This document shows positions 14,749 through 26,479 of a stretch of DNA of 64,000 bases, one piece after another. A program made the position numbers and the translations under genes. Origin of the DNA: Sindora glabra (taxonomy: Eukaryota > Streptophyta > Magnoliopsida > Fabales > Fabaceae); NCBI GenBank assembly GCA_020226215.1, contig CM035227.1, positions 21,331,866 through 21,395,865 on the forward strand, written 5' to 3'. Positions within the stretch are counted from its first letter, which is position 1; each line of letters opens with the position of its first letter. The notes beneath the pieces were generated by a model. The model was given only the letters and a program-made list of their open reading frames with translations, ran no database searches and was not told where the DNA came from.

Positions 14749-15204
14749 GGAAAAATTATAAATAATTCCCAAATCGTTGGATTTTAATTCCCTTGAATTA
14801 TAGAAATTTGGATATTATCTCTTACAATTATATAAAACTTTGAATTTTATCCTGATCGTTACTAATTTAATGATCGTAATACTTGACAATGATTTTGTAA
14901 TATTTAGCAGTGATTATGAACTGACGCCATCATTCTTAATTTTAACGTTGGTTTTGACATTAGTTTTATAGCTACCAATAAGTGAAATTTTTTTTAGAAA
15001 TTAATCAATATGACGGTAATTTTTAATCACTGGTAAGTAAAATATAATAGTAGTAATTTTCTTAATAGATTTCATTAACTTAGTAATGGTAGAAATAAAA
15101 TTTAAGTTTTATATAGTTGTAGAAAATAAAATTTAAGTTTTCATAATTCAATGAGGTAAAATCTAACAACCTCATAATTGGAGAGAGTTATTTGCAATTT
15201 TTTC
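14749..15204. mobile_element. Inverted-repeat (MITE-like) element, 456 bp
   Basis: The left end (14749 on, 'ggaaaaattataaataa') and the reverse complement of the right end (from 15204, 'gaaaaaattgcaaataa') align. The pairing continues inward through 'attgaattat'-like and 'acttaaattttat'-like blocks for roughly 120 bases. The flanks read 'aaattttaa' (14740-14748) and 'aatttttaa' (15205-15213), a possible 9-bp target duplication with one mismatch. In such AT-rich DNA this could be chance. No coding capacity is visible. A Mutator-type MITE is a reasonable but unproven guess. Confidence 0.5.
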
Positions 15205-16264
15205 AATTTTTAAATTATTTATTGTAAATTTATTTTTTAATAAATTAATTAATATATTATTATTTAAATGAAAAATTTTATAATAGACGTTATAGAACAG
15301 TACCTAAATTTTGTCCTTATTGCTTTCTAAATATTCTCTTCTGATTTTTGGGGTAGCAATACTCTCTTGTATTAGTATTTTAATAAAATGAGTCGCATAA
15401 CGTTTCTGTACTAATTGAGGGAATCATGAAGCAAGGATTTGTTAAATTTTAAACTATAGAACGGCAAGTGACAGTTATATTTTCTACAAAGCTGAAATAA
15501 AAATTAAAAGAATAGCCAGCCTTACCCTGTACGTCCAATAAAGAATGAGACAAGTCGCCGTATAGAAAACATGTGCCATGTACCATTGCTAGTCACAAAT
15601 TAATAATGAGAATAAGGAAAACTCGATTGCCGGAGAGCTGAAAGACCCTAAACAGGCAGGGCAGACCTCAATGTGGACAGCAGAAAAAATGAGGGCCCTT
15701 TTGACCACATCAAATGGCAGAGATACTGCTGCTTCATATATTCTAGTTTATGTTAAAAGATTGGTACACAACCACTAGCCCCCGTGATTAGCGACGTGAT
15801 TCGGAGTTGGCGGAAACGAATAGCACTTGCTTGGCAGTCGGTGGTGCTTTTGGATGGTCAAAACTCAAAAGTATAACCATGAGGGCATCGATATTCCCTG
15901 TACATACAAAAGAGATTCCATAATTTCTGCAACTCTAGCTATTAAAAAAAAAAAAAAGTGGATAACATCTAATTCGAGAACAACGCTAAAGTACAGCCGT
16001 CTTGCTTCGAGTTTAATTTTATTATATTGATCTTTTTATTCTTTCAAATTTAAGAAATATATATTTACTTCTTTTATTTTTCTGAAAGAAGGAGATATAA
16101 ATGTATATTTAAAATAAATGAGAAGGAAATATGAATGTATATAAAAAGTTAATATATATTTCTAAAATTCAAAGAGGTATCGGTATAATTATATTAAATT
16201 TTAGAGGATGAATGTAGTTTATTTTAAAAATAAATATTTTACTTTGTTCTATACTTATATATTA
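15205..16264. other. Unassigned intergenic DNA with a GC-richer patch
   Basis: A GC-richer patch covers about 15525-15900. No domain-bearing frame was recognised; the 67-codon plus frame at 15827-16030 looks accidental. The flanking text is AT-rich. Confidence 0.35.
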
Positions 16265-17745
16265 TTCAGGATTTTATCTAAGAGGAGGTGAATTAGGTGT
16301 AATAAATTTTCAAAAACAAAAGCAGAGTAAACTAATTTGATAAGAATCTAGTAATTTGTTCAAAGTTGAAAATAGAAAGTTAGTGGTATTTGCAAGAATA
16401 ATCAACTTAATATAAAACAAGTAAGTCACAATCATAAATTGAATTAGCAAAATAGAGTATAGTACAAAAAAAGAAAAGATAAGGTAAGAGAAAATCAAAC
16501 TCAACAATTTATAGTAATTCAGTTTTGAAAATCTAACACTTTCAACAATTACATCCATTATCAAATTTACTTAACTTAGATTTTGAAAATAAGTCCATTA
16601 TCTTTTCAAGTTTAAAAGCACTCAAATAAGTTTTAGTACAAGTCTTTATTTTCCTTCTACAATTTTTTTGAGGTTTCTCTCTTAAAAACTCAATTTATGA
16701 AGAAATCCAATACTCTTAAAATTCTTAGGAATACCTCACCCTAATATATAGTAAATAAGTGGTTTTGAATTAGAAGATAGGCTTGCAAACTCTAATAGTT
16801 AGAATACACAATAAAGAACTTGTTAGAGGAATTTAATCTTGTAGGCTCAAAAGATTTTTGAGATAAAAATGAGAAAGAGAAGAATATTTCATGTCAATAC
16901 AACAGTGAAAGTTATATTTTATATTTTTAAATCAAGTCCAAGCCTTTATATAAATGTTAGAAGATTTAACAATTAGTTACTCACAAAATATAATTATTAT
17001 GAAATAGTTGGTGCCTTCTGAATCGATTACTTAATCAATTCATGCACCTTTCAAAAATTTGAAAATTACATAGTGAATCGATTGGAATCGATTATTTAAT
17101 CAATTCAGGCACCCTTTAAAAATTTGAAAATTACGTAGTGAATCGATTAACCAATTGATTCACTCAACTATTACATTTGAAAATATCACATAGTGAATTA
17201 ATTAGTCAATCGATTTACCTAGAGTTTTGATGAAAAATTTAAATTTGAATAGGGGTCACTTATAAAAGAAATTAGTTCATCAATCAATATAAATGAATTT
17301 TGATGTTGAGTAGACAATTGATTGGTCAATCAATTTATTTTGGCCAATTTCCTTTTTGATTGCCTAGAATTAATTAATTAATCAATTCAAATATTTTAAT
17401 TTACTCTCTAAATGCTTAAAATTGATTGATCCCCTGTTTTTCACGATTTTTGAAATATTAACTTTAAAAATATAATTTTCTTAGCAAAAGTGATTTCAAC
17501 CTTAAAAAAAATTGTTTTAACACAAGTTGGAACTTTGATAAACATATTTTCTCATAAAAATATTTGAACCCATTAAAAGAAATTCCTCTTTGCAGATTGT
17601 CCTAAAGACTAACTAAGTCACCAAAAGTCTTCAATCTTCACCTTTTTATGCGTTCTTTATTAAATTTAAGGAGGTTAAAATATGTTGTTATTATCAAAAT
17701 AATCTTAAATGAGATTAAGGTCGACATTATACTTTTTTTAAAAAA
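16265..17745 (-). mobile_element. Solo or truncated LTR, SIRE-like Copia type
   Basis: Read on the minus strand, the segment opens with 'attattttgataataacaac' (about 17700) and closes with 'acacctaattcacctcctct' (16281-16300). This resembles LTR ends of SIRE/Maximus-type Ty1-copia elements, which characteristically carry 'ttttgatgatgacaac' near the start and 'aattcaccccc' near the end. Inside lie several imperfect repeats, about 75 bp apart, of 'tgaatcgatt...aatcaattc' separated by 'aaaaatttgaaaattac' (about 17010-17200). No primer-binding site or coding sequence follows, so I read it as a solo or truncated LTR. The family name comes from memory of such ends and needs a database search. Confidence 0.45.
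17010..17220. repeat. AATCGATT-type tandem repeats in the LTR
   Basis: Three to four degenerate units of about 70-75 bp share 'aatcgatt', 'tcaattcaggcacc' and 'aaaaatttgaaaattac'. Similar AATCGATT pairs, without the rest of the unit, occur at about 40365-40460 and 41515-41580 in another LTR-like segment. Confidence 0.6.
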
Positions 17746-19700
17746 AAATGAATTTTACCACCTAATAACAAGAATTTTGTATTTGAAAATGAAAGAGTTA
17801 CTTTCAAAATGACACTCTTCAAATACATTTTAAAAAAATGTGAAATTTATTTTAGAAGAAAGGGAGTGTTACGAAGGTATTTTCAACATTATTCCTTTTT
17901 GTTTTTTAAATAAAAGGTGATAGAGATGAAAGATTATTCAATTTTATCAAATAAAATGCTAATGATATATTAGAGTGATCGGCAAAATGTTATTTAAAAA
18001 TTAACATCGAATTCAATTGAATGGAAAAGTAACGATGCATCACTATTATCTTGTATTCTTATAAGGTGATTCGTCTTCATTATTAAATATTCATTTTACG
18101 TTGAAAAATCTTCATAAATGATCTAACATTTGAATGATAGAGTTGACAACAAACAGTGAAAAAGGTTTGAATAAAAATCACGATTCTAACTTGTATGTCT
18201 ATTTTCTCCTAATAGATGAGCAACCTACCTATGAAATTCCAAAGTAGTTGGTGGATTATGGTCTACTTGATGTAATTGTGTTTGACTGCAAAGGAACATC
18301 TTATTATTACTTTAATACAACTGGGCTACAATCTCTCTTTTGAAGAAAGGGAACTTAATGACAATTACATGACATCTTACCTTAAAGCATACATCTAATC
18401 AACCTGGTTTATATGTGATAACATTTTTTTCTGTTCACCTAAATTGGGTGCAGAAGGATTTAATTGCAAACATTGTGCAATAAACGTTGCACTAATTTAT
18501 GATTCTCTTTTTTTTAATTAATACTTCAAATGTATTTCAGAAAAGCAGAAGTGATCCTAACAAACAGAAGTGGAAAGTGACCATAATAGTATCAAAATTA
18601 CATAGGCTCACGAGCGCTGCAAACACATGTGTGGATGTATTATTGGCACCTTTTTTTTACCTCTCAAAGTGAGGAACTATGTGTGGGTATATTTGCTATG
18701 TTTTATTAAATTTTCACTTAATTGTCACTTATATTGAAAATATAATATATTTTTTGTTGATTTTATCATTCAATTTCTATGGCACCCATCTATATATTGA
18801 GTGATCATTATATGTTCATGTAAATAACGGTTAAATGAATGAAGTATCCAATGCATCTTGAATGATAACCAATGATTATATCTAGAAAATAGTTTTGATG
18901 CCATATGCAAATTTTTATTTTTTATGTTTTTATAACACTGTTTTATGTTTTTATAACACTTTTGAAAAAAAAAACTGTTTAAAAAATTTTGGAATATAAT
19001 TTTCTATAAAATTGTAATTTCTTTGGCCAAGAAAAATAGAGAATAAGAATGAATAGCGTTTGCTATCTTTTCTAAGTGAACCCATTGGCATTAAACCTAT
19101 TTTTCTTAAATAAAATAATTATTTGATATCACTAACTTAATTACTTTCATAGTGATAAAATTGTAAGCATTTACATGCTTGTTATGTACAGTAATTCATT
19201 ATTCAACAAATAACTAGAAAGTTTAAATGATAAATTGAATATATTGTTAGTATAAATCTATATTATACTATTATTCACTCACTTTTTTGTTATTATATTA
19301 ATAAAAATTATTAAAATATTTTTATTATTGATAAAAATTATTAATTTTTTAATAACATACCGTCTTAATATTTATTAATAATGTAAAAAATAATTTAAAT
19401 TTACATTTAAAATTAAGTAAATAATTTAATTATTCTCTCAAAAAAAAAATAAAAGTACATAAAAAAACATCAAGAATAAATAACTCGAGGAAGCCTGTAT
19501 TGTTTGAAACCTAATCATTGTTTACATCAACCATTGGATTGGAGGAAGAACAATATTATACTGCATGTAATCTTATAAAATAAATTGATAGGTGGCTACG
19601 AGTATTTATATAACGCCTAATAAGTTAATAAATCCTATCATGTATGATACCGAGCCGCATGCCAAGACTGCCGATGTTTTTCCATCATTGATCACCCACT
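17746..19700. other. Intergenic DNA upstream of the DUF620 gene
   Basis: No coding region is supported. A small tandem duplication of 'ttttatgtttttataacac' lies at about 18920-18962. The text is otherwise AT-rich with moderate-complexity patches around 18200-18650 that I could not assign. Confidence 0.45.
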
Positions 19701-20372
19701 AATAAAGTATTCCAAAATCATGCCATTAGCTGGAGACACAAGCACAGGCACACCGCAAAAGAGAAAAAATCTTCATTTGACCGTGCGCGACTCTTCTTGA
19801 CCGTTGCCAACGCCGTTAATCACGTCCATTCGCCGTTTCATCTTCCGTTTCGCAGCCGGGTTTCGTCGTGTAGCATCAGCGTTAGACCCAATCCTCTAAC
19901 AACGCTGGCTGTAGCTCCCGCTTTCTGCTTTCACTTTCTCTCTCCTCTGCCAAACGAACAACCACCAAGCAGAAAAGGAGTGAGACACAAACATAAACCT
20001 CCGAATAAAAAACAGAGGAAGAATTGGAAAAAAATTACAGGGTATACAGTTTGCTTGGGTCGCGGCAATTTATCTCAATTGTCTATGATTCTCTCTCTCT
20101 CTCTCTCTCCTATCTCTGCCATTTTAACAAATCCCACGCCCATATTTTCCTTCTAAACGACGCCACTCTCTATCTCTCCCGCACCCTCTGCAACTTTATT
20201 CTTTCACACTAGCTGGGGTGGCTTTTTTCTTTTCTCTTCAGTGAGCTCTCTTTGCTCAGTGCTTGCTGTCTCGCCTCTCTTTTGAGGGCTTATCATCCTT
20301 ACCAGTCTCCGCTGAATCTCATTGCTTCTTGTGGGGTTCTGACAGTTCTGTGTTCAAGGGGAAGGTTCCGAT
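19701..20372 (+). promoter_or_regulatory. Promoter and 5' leader region of the DUF620 gene
   Basis: GC content rises sharply at about 19740 and the text becomes pyrimidine-rich. A CT dinucleotide run occupies 20091-20109, followed by more CT-rich text ('ctatctctcccgcaccctc' near 20170). Such CT-rich stretches are common in plant core promoters and leaders. The transcription start cannot be fixed by eye; a position between about 20100 and 20220 is plausible. A 119-codon open frame at 19797-20156 crosses this region but shows no domain and is treated as chance. Confidence 0.5.
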
Positions 20373-22730
20373 ATGGAGAGAAAACAAGGGTTCTTTTCGG
20401 CGCTCAAAGAAGAGGTGGTTAGAGGGTTGTCGCCGGCGAGGTCCAGGGCCAAGTCTCCGGCCAGGAGTGCTTCTCCGATGTCCAGTTTGCTTCGGCGGAG
20501 GAAGAAACACCACACCCCGCCGCCGGAGTTATTGATTGCGAGATCGGGGAGCTTGAGGCCAGTGGAAGCATTGTCACCGTTGAAGGAGGGACCTGATGGG
20601 ACAGACGGTGAAGATTCCAGAGGGGAAGGGAGGTGGGGCCACTGGATGAAGGGCCCACTGGTCAGGGCGCCTTCGGTTTCGTCTTCCTCTGCGTGTAAGA
20701 GGTCCGATCTGAGGTTGCTGCTTGGCGTCTTGGGTGCGCCGCTTGCTCCGGTGCATGTTTGCACCACTGACCCGTTTCCTCATCTCAGCATCAAAGACAT
20801 TCCCATTGTGAGTTTCTCCAAAGTTATTACTCTTAGACTATCTCACTGGATGCATTCTGTACAAAGGAATTCGATATAGATTGTTAAGTTTCCTAGAAAC
20901 TCATCATGTGGATAATTTGGAATTCAGTAAACACATTTACATAATGCAATTTTTGTTGACTTCGTAGTGTCTCAGCTGGAAGCTGGAGTTTTGATCACTT
21001 AGCTTGGACCGGGGCTGGGGTTATTGTGGGAAAAGTGGCGACTTGGACTAGAGCCAAAAGTTTGGTTACAAAAGGATTAAGAGATCTATGTTTCGATGGG
21101 TCTATTTCTTTGGGTGTTTGAGAATGAGTTTTGAGTCTTTTGATGGCAATATGTCCTGTGTTTGTTGATCTACCCAAGTGACACGTTAATCAAGCCAAAC
21201 GAAAGTTAAATTATGGCATTTCTTTTCCATTTACGTATGAAGGAAAAGATGAATTTGGGCGCCATTTATGTATGAGTTCTATGGAATCTCCCCTCCTTCT
21301 ATTCTATATTTGTGGCCCAAAATAGTACACGCTTAGTTTCAGCAATTGATTCATTTCATAACTAGGGCCAGAAGGAAAGTTACTATATCCTTTTTGTAAA
21401 TTTCTGGGAATGATTGTGCAGTAATTCACATGCATATAAAATACCAGCAGATGTCCTATCAAGTTATCTATTTAAACTAATTGATTCAATGATTCTTATT
21501 GGATAAGGTTTTGAGCATAAACATTTGAACTATGTCTAGGAGATTAGATGGTGCTTGTGAGTTAATTTGGGGTAGATGATGAGGCCTGGGAGGTGTTAAT
21601 TTTATGATGGTTCTCTTCCTGAATTTGCTAAGATTATTCGAACACGATATGGTTGGCTGTTGTTGCAGGAAACTTCTTCTGCACAGTACATTCTGCAGCA
21701 GTACATAGCTGCTTCAGGAGGCCAAAAGCTTCAAAATTCCATCATCAATGCTTATGCGATGGGAAAGGTAAGAATGATAGCATCTGAGTTTGAGACAGCG
21801 AACAAGGTTGTAAAGAGTCGGAATTCATCCAAAGCTGCAGAATCGGGTGGTTTTGTCCTGTGGCAGATGAATCCAGACATGTGGTATGTGGAGCTTGCTC
21901 TTGGTGGTAGCAAGGTTCATGCTGGTTGTAATGGGCAACTTGTGTGGCGGCACACACCGTGGCTTGGTGCACATGCAGCAAAGGGGCCAGTTAGGCCTTT
22001 GCGACGTGCCCTTCAGGTGAAATCAACTGCCATGTCTCGGCCATTGTTCTTTTTATCTATTATCATATCTTTCCATTTTATGACTTAGACTACTTTCTAT
22101 CTACAGGGTCTTGACCCAAGAACAACTGCAAGTATGTTTGTCAATGCACGATGCACTGGAGAGAAGAAGATAAATGGCGAGGATTGTTTTATCCTCAAAC
22201 TCTGTGCAGATCCCTCTACCCTGAAGGCCAGGAGTGAAGGCCCAGCAGAGATCATAAGGCATGTTTTGTTTGGTTACTTTAGTCAGAAAACAGGGCTTCT
22301 TATTCATCTGGAAGACTCCCATTTGACCCGTATTCAAAACAATGGAGGTGATGCCGTCTACTGGGAGACCACCATAAATTCATTTCTTGATGACTACAGG
22401 CCTGTTGAGGGAATTATGATCGCCCACTCAGGCCGTTCTGTAGTAACACTTTTCAGGTTTGGGGAAACAGCAATGAGCCACACTAAAACTAGGATGGAAG
22501 AAGCATGGACTATTGAGGAAGTGGCATTCAATGTCCCTGGTCTTTCGGTTGACTGTTTTATTCCTCCCGCTGAGCTAAGGTTTGCTTCTGTGAGTGAAGC
22601 CTATGAGATGCCACAGGGTCAGAGGGTAAAACCTGCAGTTGCGGCAGCTGCATACCATGCCAAAGTTGCTCATCTACAGAGATCACATGACGGCAATGTC
22701 AGTGGTATGAACTGGACTGTGGATGTCTAG
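20373..22730 (+). CDS. DUF620 family protein, three exons
   Basis: The gene has three exons, 20373-20807, 21669-22016 and 22107-22730. Both introns are GT...AG and fall between codons (phase 0). They are 861 and 90 bp long. The spliced product is 468 residues, close to the usual length of plant DUF620 (PF04788) proteins. The start MERKQGFFSALKEEVVRGLS followed by Ser/Arg/Pro-rich repeats (RSRAKSPARSASP) is typical of the family. The DUF620 core begins around residue 140 (ETSSAQYILQQYIAASGG) and runs to the C terminus, with conserved text such as VLWQMNPDMWYVELALGG, PLRRALQGLDPRTTA and EEVAFNVPGLSVDCFIPPAE. No signal peptide or membrane segment is seen. The molecular function of this plant-specific family is not established to my knowledge. 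All three exons are open and splice sites are canonical, so the gene looks intact and is the only convincing host gene in the window. Confidence 0.95.
20808..21668 (+). other. Intron 1 of the DUF620 gene
   Basis: The donor reads ATT|gtgagt and the acceptor tgttgcag|GAAACT. The 861-bp intron joins residue 145 (…KDIPI) to ETSSAQ without changing frame. I see no inserted element or other gene in it; a 60-codon minus frame at 20995-21177 is not supported. Confidence 0.9.
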
Positions 22731-22925
22731 CTGAGATCAAGTTTCATGGTTAGCAGGAGGTGTAGTTGTAGATGTAGGTGTCTAGTTTATGAATGATTTT
22801 GCTGGACTGACGAGTTACTGGAGGAAAATGGTATGAGCGCAGCAGGGTTGTCAAGCACGGAGTTTTCTGCTGTAAGTCATGGCCTCGTCAAATTTGTAAA
22901 TAGAAATGATCAGTTATAGATCCCA
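22731..22925 (+). terminator. 3' UTR and likely polyadenylation region of the DUF620 gene
   Basis: After the TAG at 22728-22730 come TG-rich strings ('ggtgtagttgtagatgtagg') and, at about 22893-22910, 'tttgtaaatagaaatgatc', which resembles plant far-upstream and near-upstream polyadenylation elements. The exact cleavage site is not visible from sequence alone. Confidence 0.45.
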
Positions 22926-24224
22926 AAAAGTGGCTTTCAAGTCTGCTTATGGGTTTTTTGGGTGGATATTTATGCAGAACAAGGTTTGTTTTTCCACTTG
23001 TTTACCATACTCGTTAAATTGGGAATCTGCTGATCATTTTAATGCTATCTTGGTGTAGACTTTCTCTGTGAGCATTCAAGCCTAAAGCTTGAAGATCAAT
23101 TTCTGTCATTATAACCTTGCATCACTGACAAGTTTTGACTTAAAGTCCGTTCAAGAAACTGGTATGAAGTTGTTAATGCTAGTGGCACCTACGAAGGTCT
23201 CTTCCATCTTATGGATATTTCATAGCTAGAAGAACTTCTTAGACGCATTATGAGCTGCTTCTCCCCCAATCACGGATTGTATTATTGTAACCCAGGCTTC
23301 CAGAGTTCTGCAGCTAAATTTGTCCAGTCAATTTCTGTAATATCTTTTATGAGGACATACATATTGACACAATTCGCCGCAAGGCAGTCAAAGCTGTTAA
23401 ATGTTACCACTGCCAGTAATATTTTTATTTTCAGGATACTTGTCTTCCGGTTCTCTCTTCTACAATGTCATTCATTAAGTATGAGTGTTTAACGTTGTGA
23501 TCAGTTTATATTCCCCGTACCTTGCGCGCGAATGAATGCAAACGGAATGTGAATATGAGGTGAAAATATAAATGAACCCTCTTAGAATTATTGCTCTCTC
23601 TGCACATAGGTTGCTTTTAAACCTTAACTTCAGCTACCGAGTCTAATCCGAGCTAAATCTCATTGCTTGCCAGACTGTTAATTTTGTAATTCATAAACCA
23701 GCTGAACCATGATTATCGATGATTCGCCTTATCCGGACATCCTACCAAATAACGACAGCAACTGCTCCAATGAAGTCAGTGGCCATCCTTGATCTGAGTG
23801 ATCAATGTCAGACTACCTTGGAAGTCGAGCCACGAATTGCGTTCAGTTAAACTTCCAAATGCCAATGGGGCCTACAATTTGTGCTGCTGAGATTCCGTTG
23901 GTTTTTTTTTTTTTTAAAGATAGTTTCTTCTATACGAAAATTTTATTTTCTTAAATATGGCTTAAAAATATTGATATTTAAAATTATGATAGTAAAAAAA
24001 AATAATTTTTTAAATAAAAAATTATTTTATCAAAATTTTATATTTAATATTAAATAAAATAATTAATTTTTATTTTAATATTTTATAATCATATTCTTAT
24101 AAATAATGTATTTGTAAAAATAAATTAAAACTAAGTACTTAGTAATTCATGACTAACAAGCAGTGGAATTGTGGCAGGAGGACCCGAAGAAGCCTTCTGT
24201 AAATTCTCATCATTCCGTAAGGCA
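22926..24224. other. Intergenic DNA downstream of the DUF620 gene
   Basis: Up to about 23900 the composition stays similar to gene-flanking DNA; an 80-codon frame at 23250-23492 has no recognisable domain. From about 23910 to 24125 an AT-rich stretch shares text ('ttatatttaatattaaat', 'attttataatcatattctta') with 26962-27175, suggesting two copies of a small AT-rich MITE-like repeat. Confidence 0.4.
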
Positions 24225-24543
24225 GAAACTCCAAAATATTACAATATTTTAGGGAGAAATTATGGTAGGCTAGTCGGAAGATTAATGTATCATTAAATTT
24301 AATTATACAATAAATTTATTTTAAAAAAATTAGATTTTATATTTTATATAATAATATATCAATAATTAAATTTATTAGTATATCGATACATTATTTAATT
24401 AGTAATGTATTGTAAAATTTTCTGTTTGCATATATATATTTGTTTAGGGTGAGGTAGTTGACTCATTTCTCGACAATTGTGGTCACTACGAATGAAGCCA
24501 AGTAATTAATATAAAGGCCAACTATAGGATTTTCTAAGTATAA

Positions 24544-25012
24544 GGGGTTGTTTCGTTTGTATAAGAAATTCAACTTCTCAGAAAATAATTTTTTATATAA
24601 ATTTTTTAAAAAATACTTAAAGTTATTTGATTGACATATAGGAAATAATATTTTTTGGGAAGTAACTTACTATATTTTGTTTGGTTTGACGTTTGAATAT
24701 CTTAGAAAATATTAATAAAATAACTTATTATATCCTTCAATATTATTATAATATAAAGTAATAAATTTTAATTATCATTAACTAAATTTAATGAGAATAA
24801 TTTTGTTATTATATTTATAAATAATATGAGAAATAGAACTTACTTAAGAAGGGAGGTGAGTAAGTAACTTCTCATGTTATGTGAGAAATAGAACTTCCCA
24901 AAAAGTTCTATTTCTCTCAATTTGTAAGATAATAGCTAACCAAACAACCTATCAATTTCTATTTTGTAAAAAATAAATTTTTTCATACTATTGAGGTGAA
25001 TCAAATGACCTC
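24544..25012. mobile_element. Tourist-like (PIF/Harbinger) MITE, copy 2
   Basis: The 469-bp element begins 'ggggttgtttcgtttg' and ends 'gaatcaaatgacctc'. TAA stands directly on both sides (24541-24543 and 25013-25015), an exact target duplication of the PIF/Harbinger type. The interior matches the copy at 9554-10035. It interrupts the left LTR of the gag-only element, so it is younger than that insertion. Confidence 0.8.
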
Positions 25013-25482
25013 TAAATTTGAAGGGATTAAAGCTTCTTTTGACTATAAATAGCAATGAATATTTGTTCTCAATATCAAAGAACCAAAAACAAAAGAAATC
25101 CATCTGTATTGAAGTGTTTCAGTTTCTTTATGCTTTTTTATATTGCGCATATTTTTATGATATGATTTTAGTGCCAAAATTCTACCCAATTAAAGTGAAA
25201 GTTTTAAAATTATAATTTCTCTTTATATAGCAACCTATTCTTCAATTTTCAAATATTAGGTTTCTTTAAATTCATTCATTTTAAGATACATTCTATTTGT
25301 AAGATTATATTGCTTACTTTTAGGATATTATCTGCTGCTTTGATTTTTATTTTAATTTTATCTTGTATATAAATAATAAAGTCTATTACAATTTTTCACT
25401 ATTTGTATTGTAATCTATTATTTATGTTTTAATTAACATCTCATTTTTTAATTCAATTATTATTTATATTTTAGCTATTATA

Positions 25483-26479
25483 ATGTTAAATCTCACAAAA
25501 CTTGAATTCTTGACCTTTGATATTATTGGAAAAAATTATCTATCTTGAATATTGGATGTTGAAATACATTTACAATCAATGAATGTTAGAAATTCAATCA
25601 AAGAAGGAAATCAAACATCATTACAAAAACATGCAGAGGTAATAATTTTTCTTCGTCACCATCTTCACAAAGGATTAAAAAATAAATATCTTTTAGTAAA
25701 AGAGTTCATCTATCCTTAGGAAAAGCTTAAAAGACCACTAGAAAACTATAATTCTTCCAAAAACTCATTTTGATTGAATGCATTTATGTTTTCAAGATTT
25801 TAAATTAACAAGTGAATATAATTTTGTAATATTTAAAATTAGTTCTTTCTGTAAAGACAAAGTTATTGAAAAAAACACATGCTAGAAAAAAATATTTTTT
25901 ACTTTTCTTGCATCCATGCCAGGAAAAGATTTTAAAAAAAATTCTAAATTGACTTTATATCTTCTTGCAACTAAATAAAATGATAAGCTTTTGATGAAAA
26001 ATCATGAAACTCGTCTAACTAATCCTATTCCATATTCTAAAATGAATGCATTAACAATTAAAAAGTTTAGGTAAGGTTGAGATCATGATAATAATTGTAA
26101 CCATAGAAGAAATCAAACTAATTATTGTAAACATAATGATTATAAAAATAATATGAATAATTATAAAATTATTTCTTATCACAAGTGGGAGAATAATGAA
26201 GAAAATGAACAATATAATAAGAACTCAAAGGATTTAAAAAATGTGTATTCTCAATGTAGAATGAAAGAGCATCGATTATATATGTGTTGTGTGTCCAAAT
26301 ATCTAGTTGAACTCTACCAAACTTCACTCAAAGAGAAAGAAAAAAATACGAAAGCAAATTTTGTTTATGAAAATAATGCCTTTAAGCATGATCTAACGTA
26401 TTTAAATATAATAGATTCCTTTGAATGCTTTGAAGGAAGAACTAATCATTTGATTAGTGATGGAAATATCCAAAATTAA
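25483..26479 (+). pseudogene. Retrotransposon gag-like pseudogene
   Basis: From ATG 25483 the frame reads as a plant gag polyprotein (UBN2-type): LNLTKLEFLTFDIIGKNYLS, then ILDVEIHL, then SIKEGNQTSLQKHAEVIIF and LRHHLHKGLKNKYLL. The C-terminal part resumes in another frame at 26153-26479, with a degenerate zinc-knuckle region (SQCRMKEHRLYMC) and the family tail KYLVELYQTSLKEK. Damage includes a TGA at 25546-25548 where relatives have Trp (NYLSWILD), further stops and at least one frameshift in the middle. The first Cys of the CCHC knuckle is missing. Gag would have packaged the element RNA into virus-like particles; this copy cannot make it. Confidence 0.75.

Noticed and set aside
19797..20156. 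119-codon plus-strand open frame upstream of the DUF620 gene
   Set aside because: It lies in the CT-rich promoter/leader region, has no recognisable domain, and low-complexity Ser/Leu/Pro runs come from the CT repeat.
20354..20767. 137-codon minus-strand frame opposite DUF620 exon 1
   Set aside because: It is the antisense shadow of a GC-rich coding exon whose plus strand gives a clear family match.
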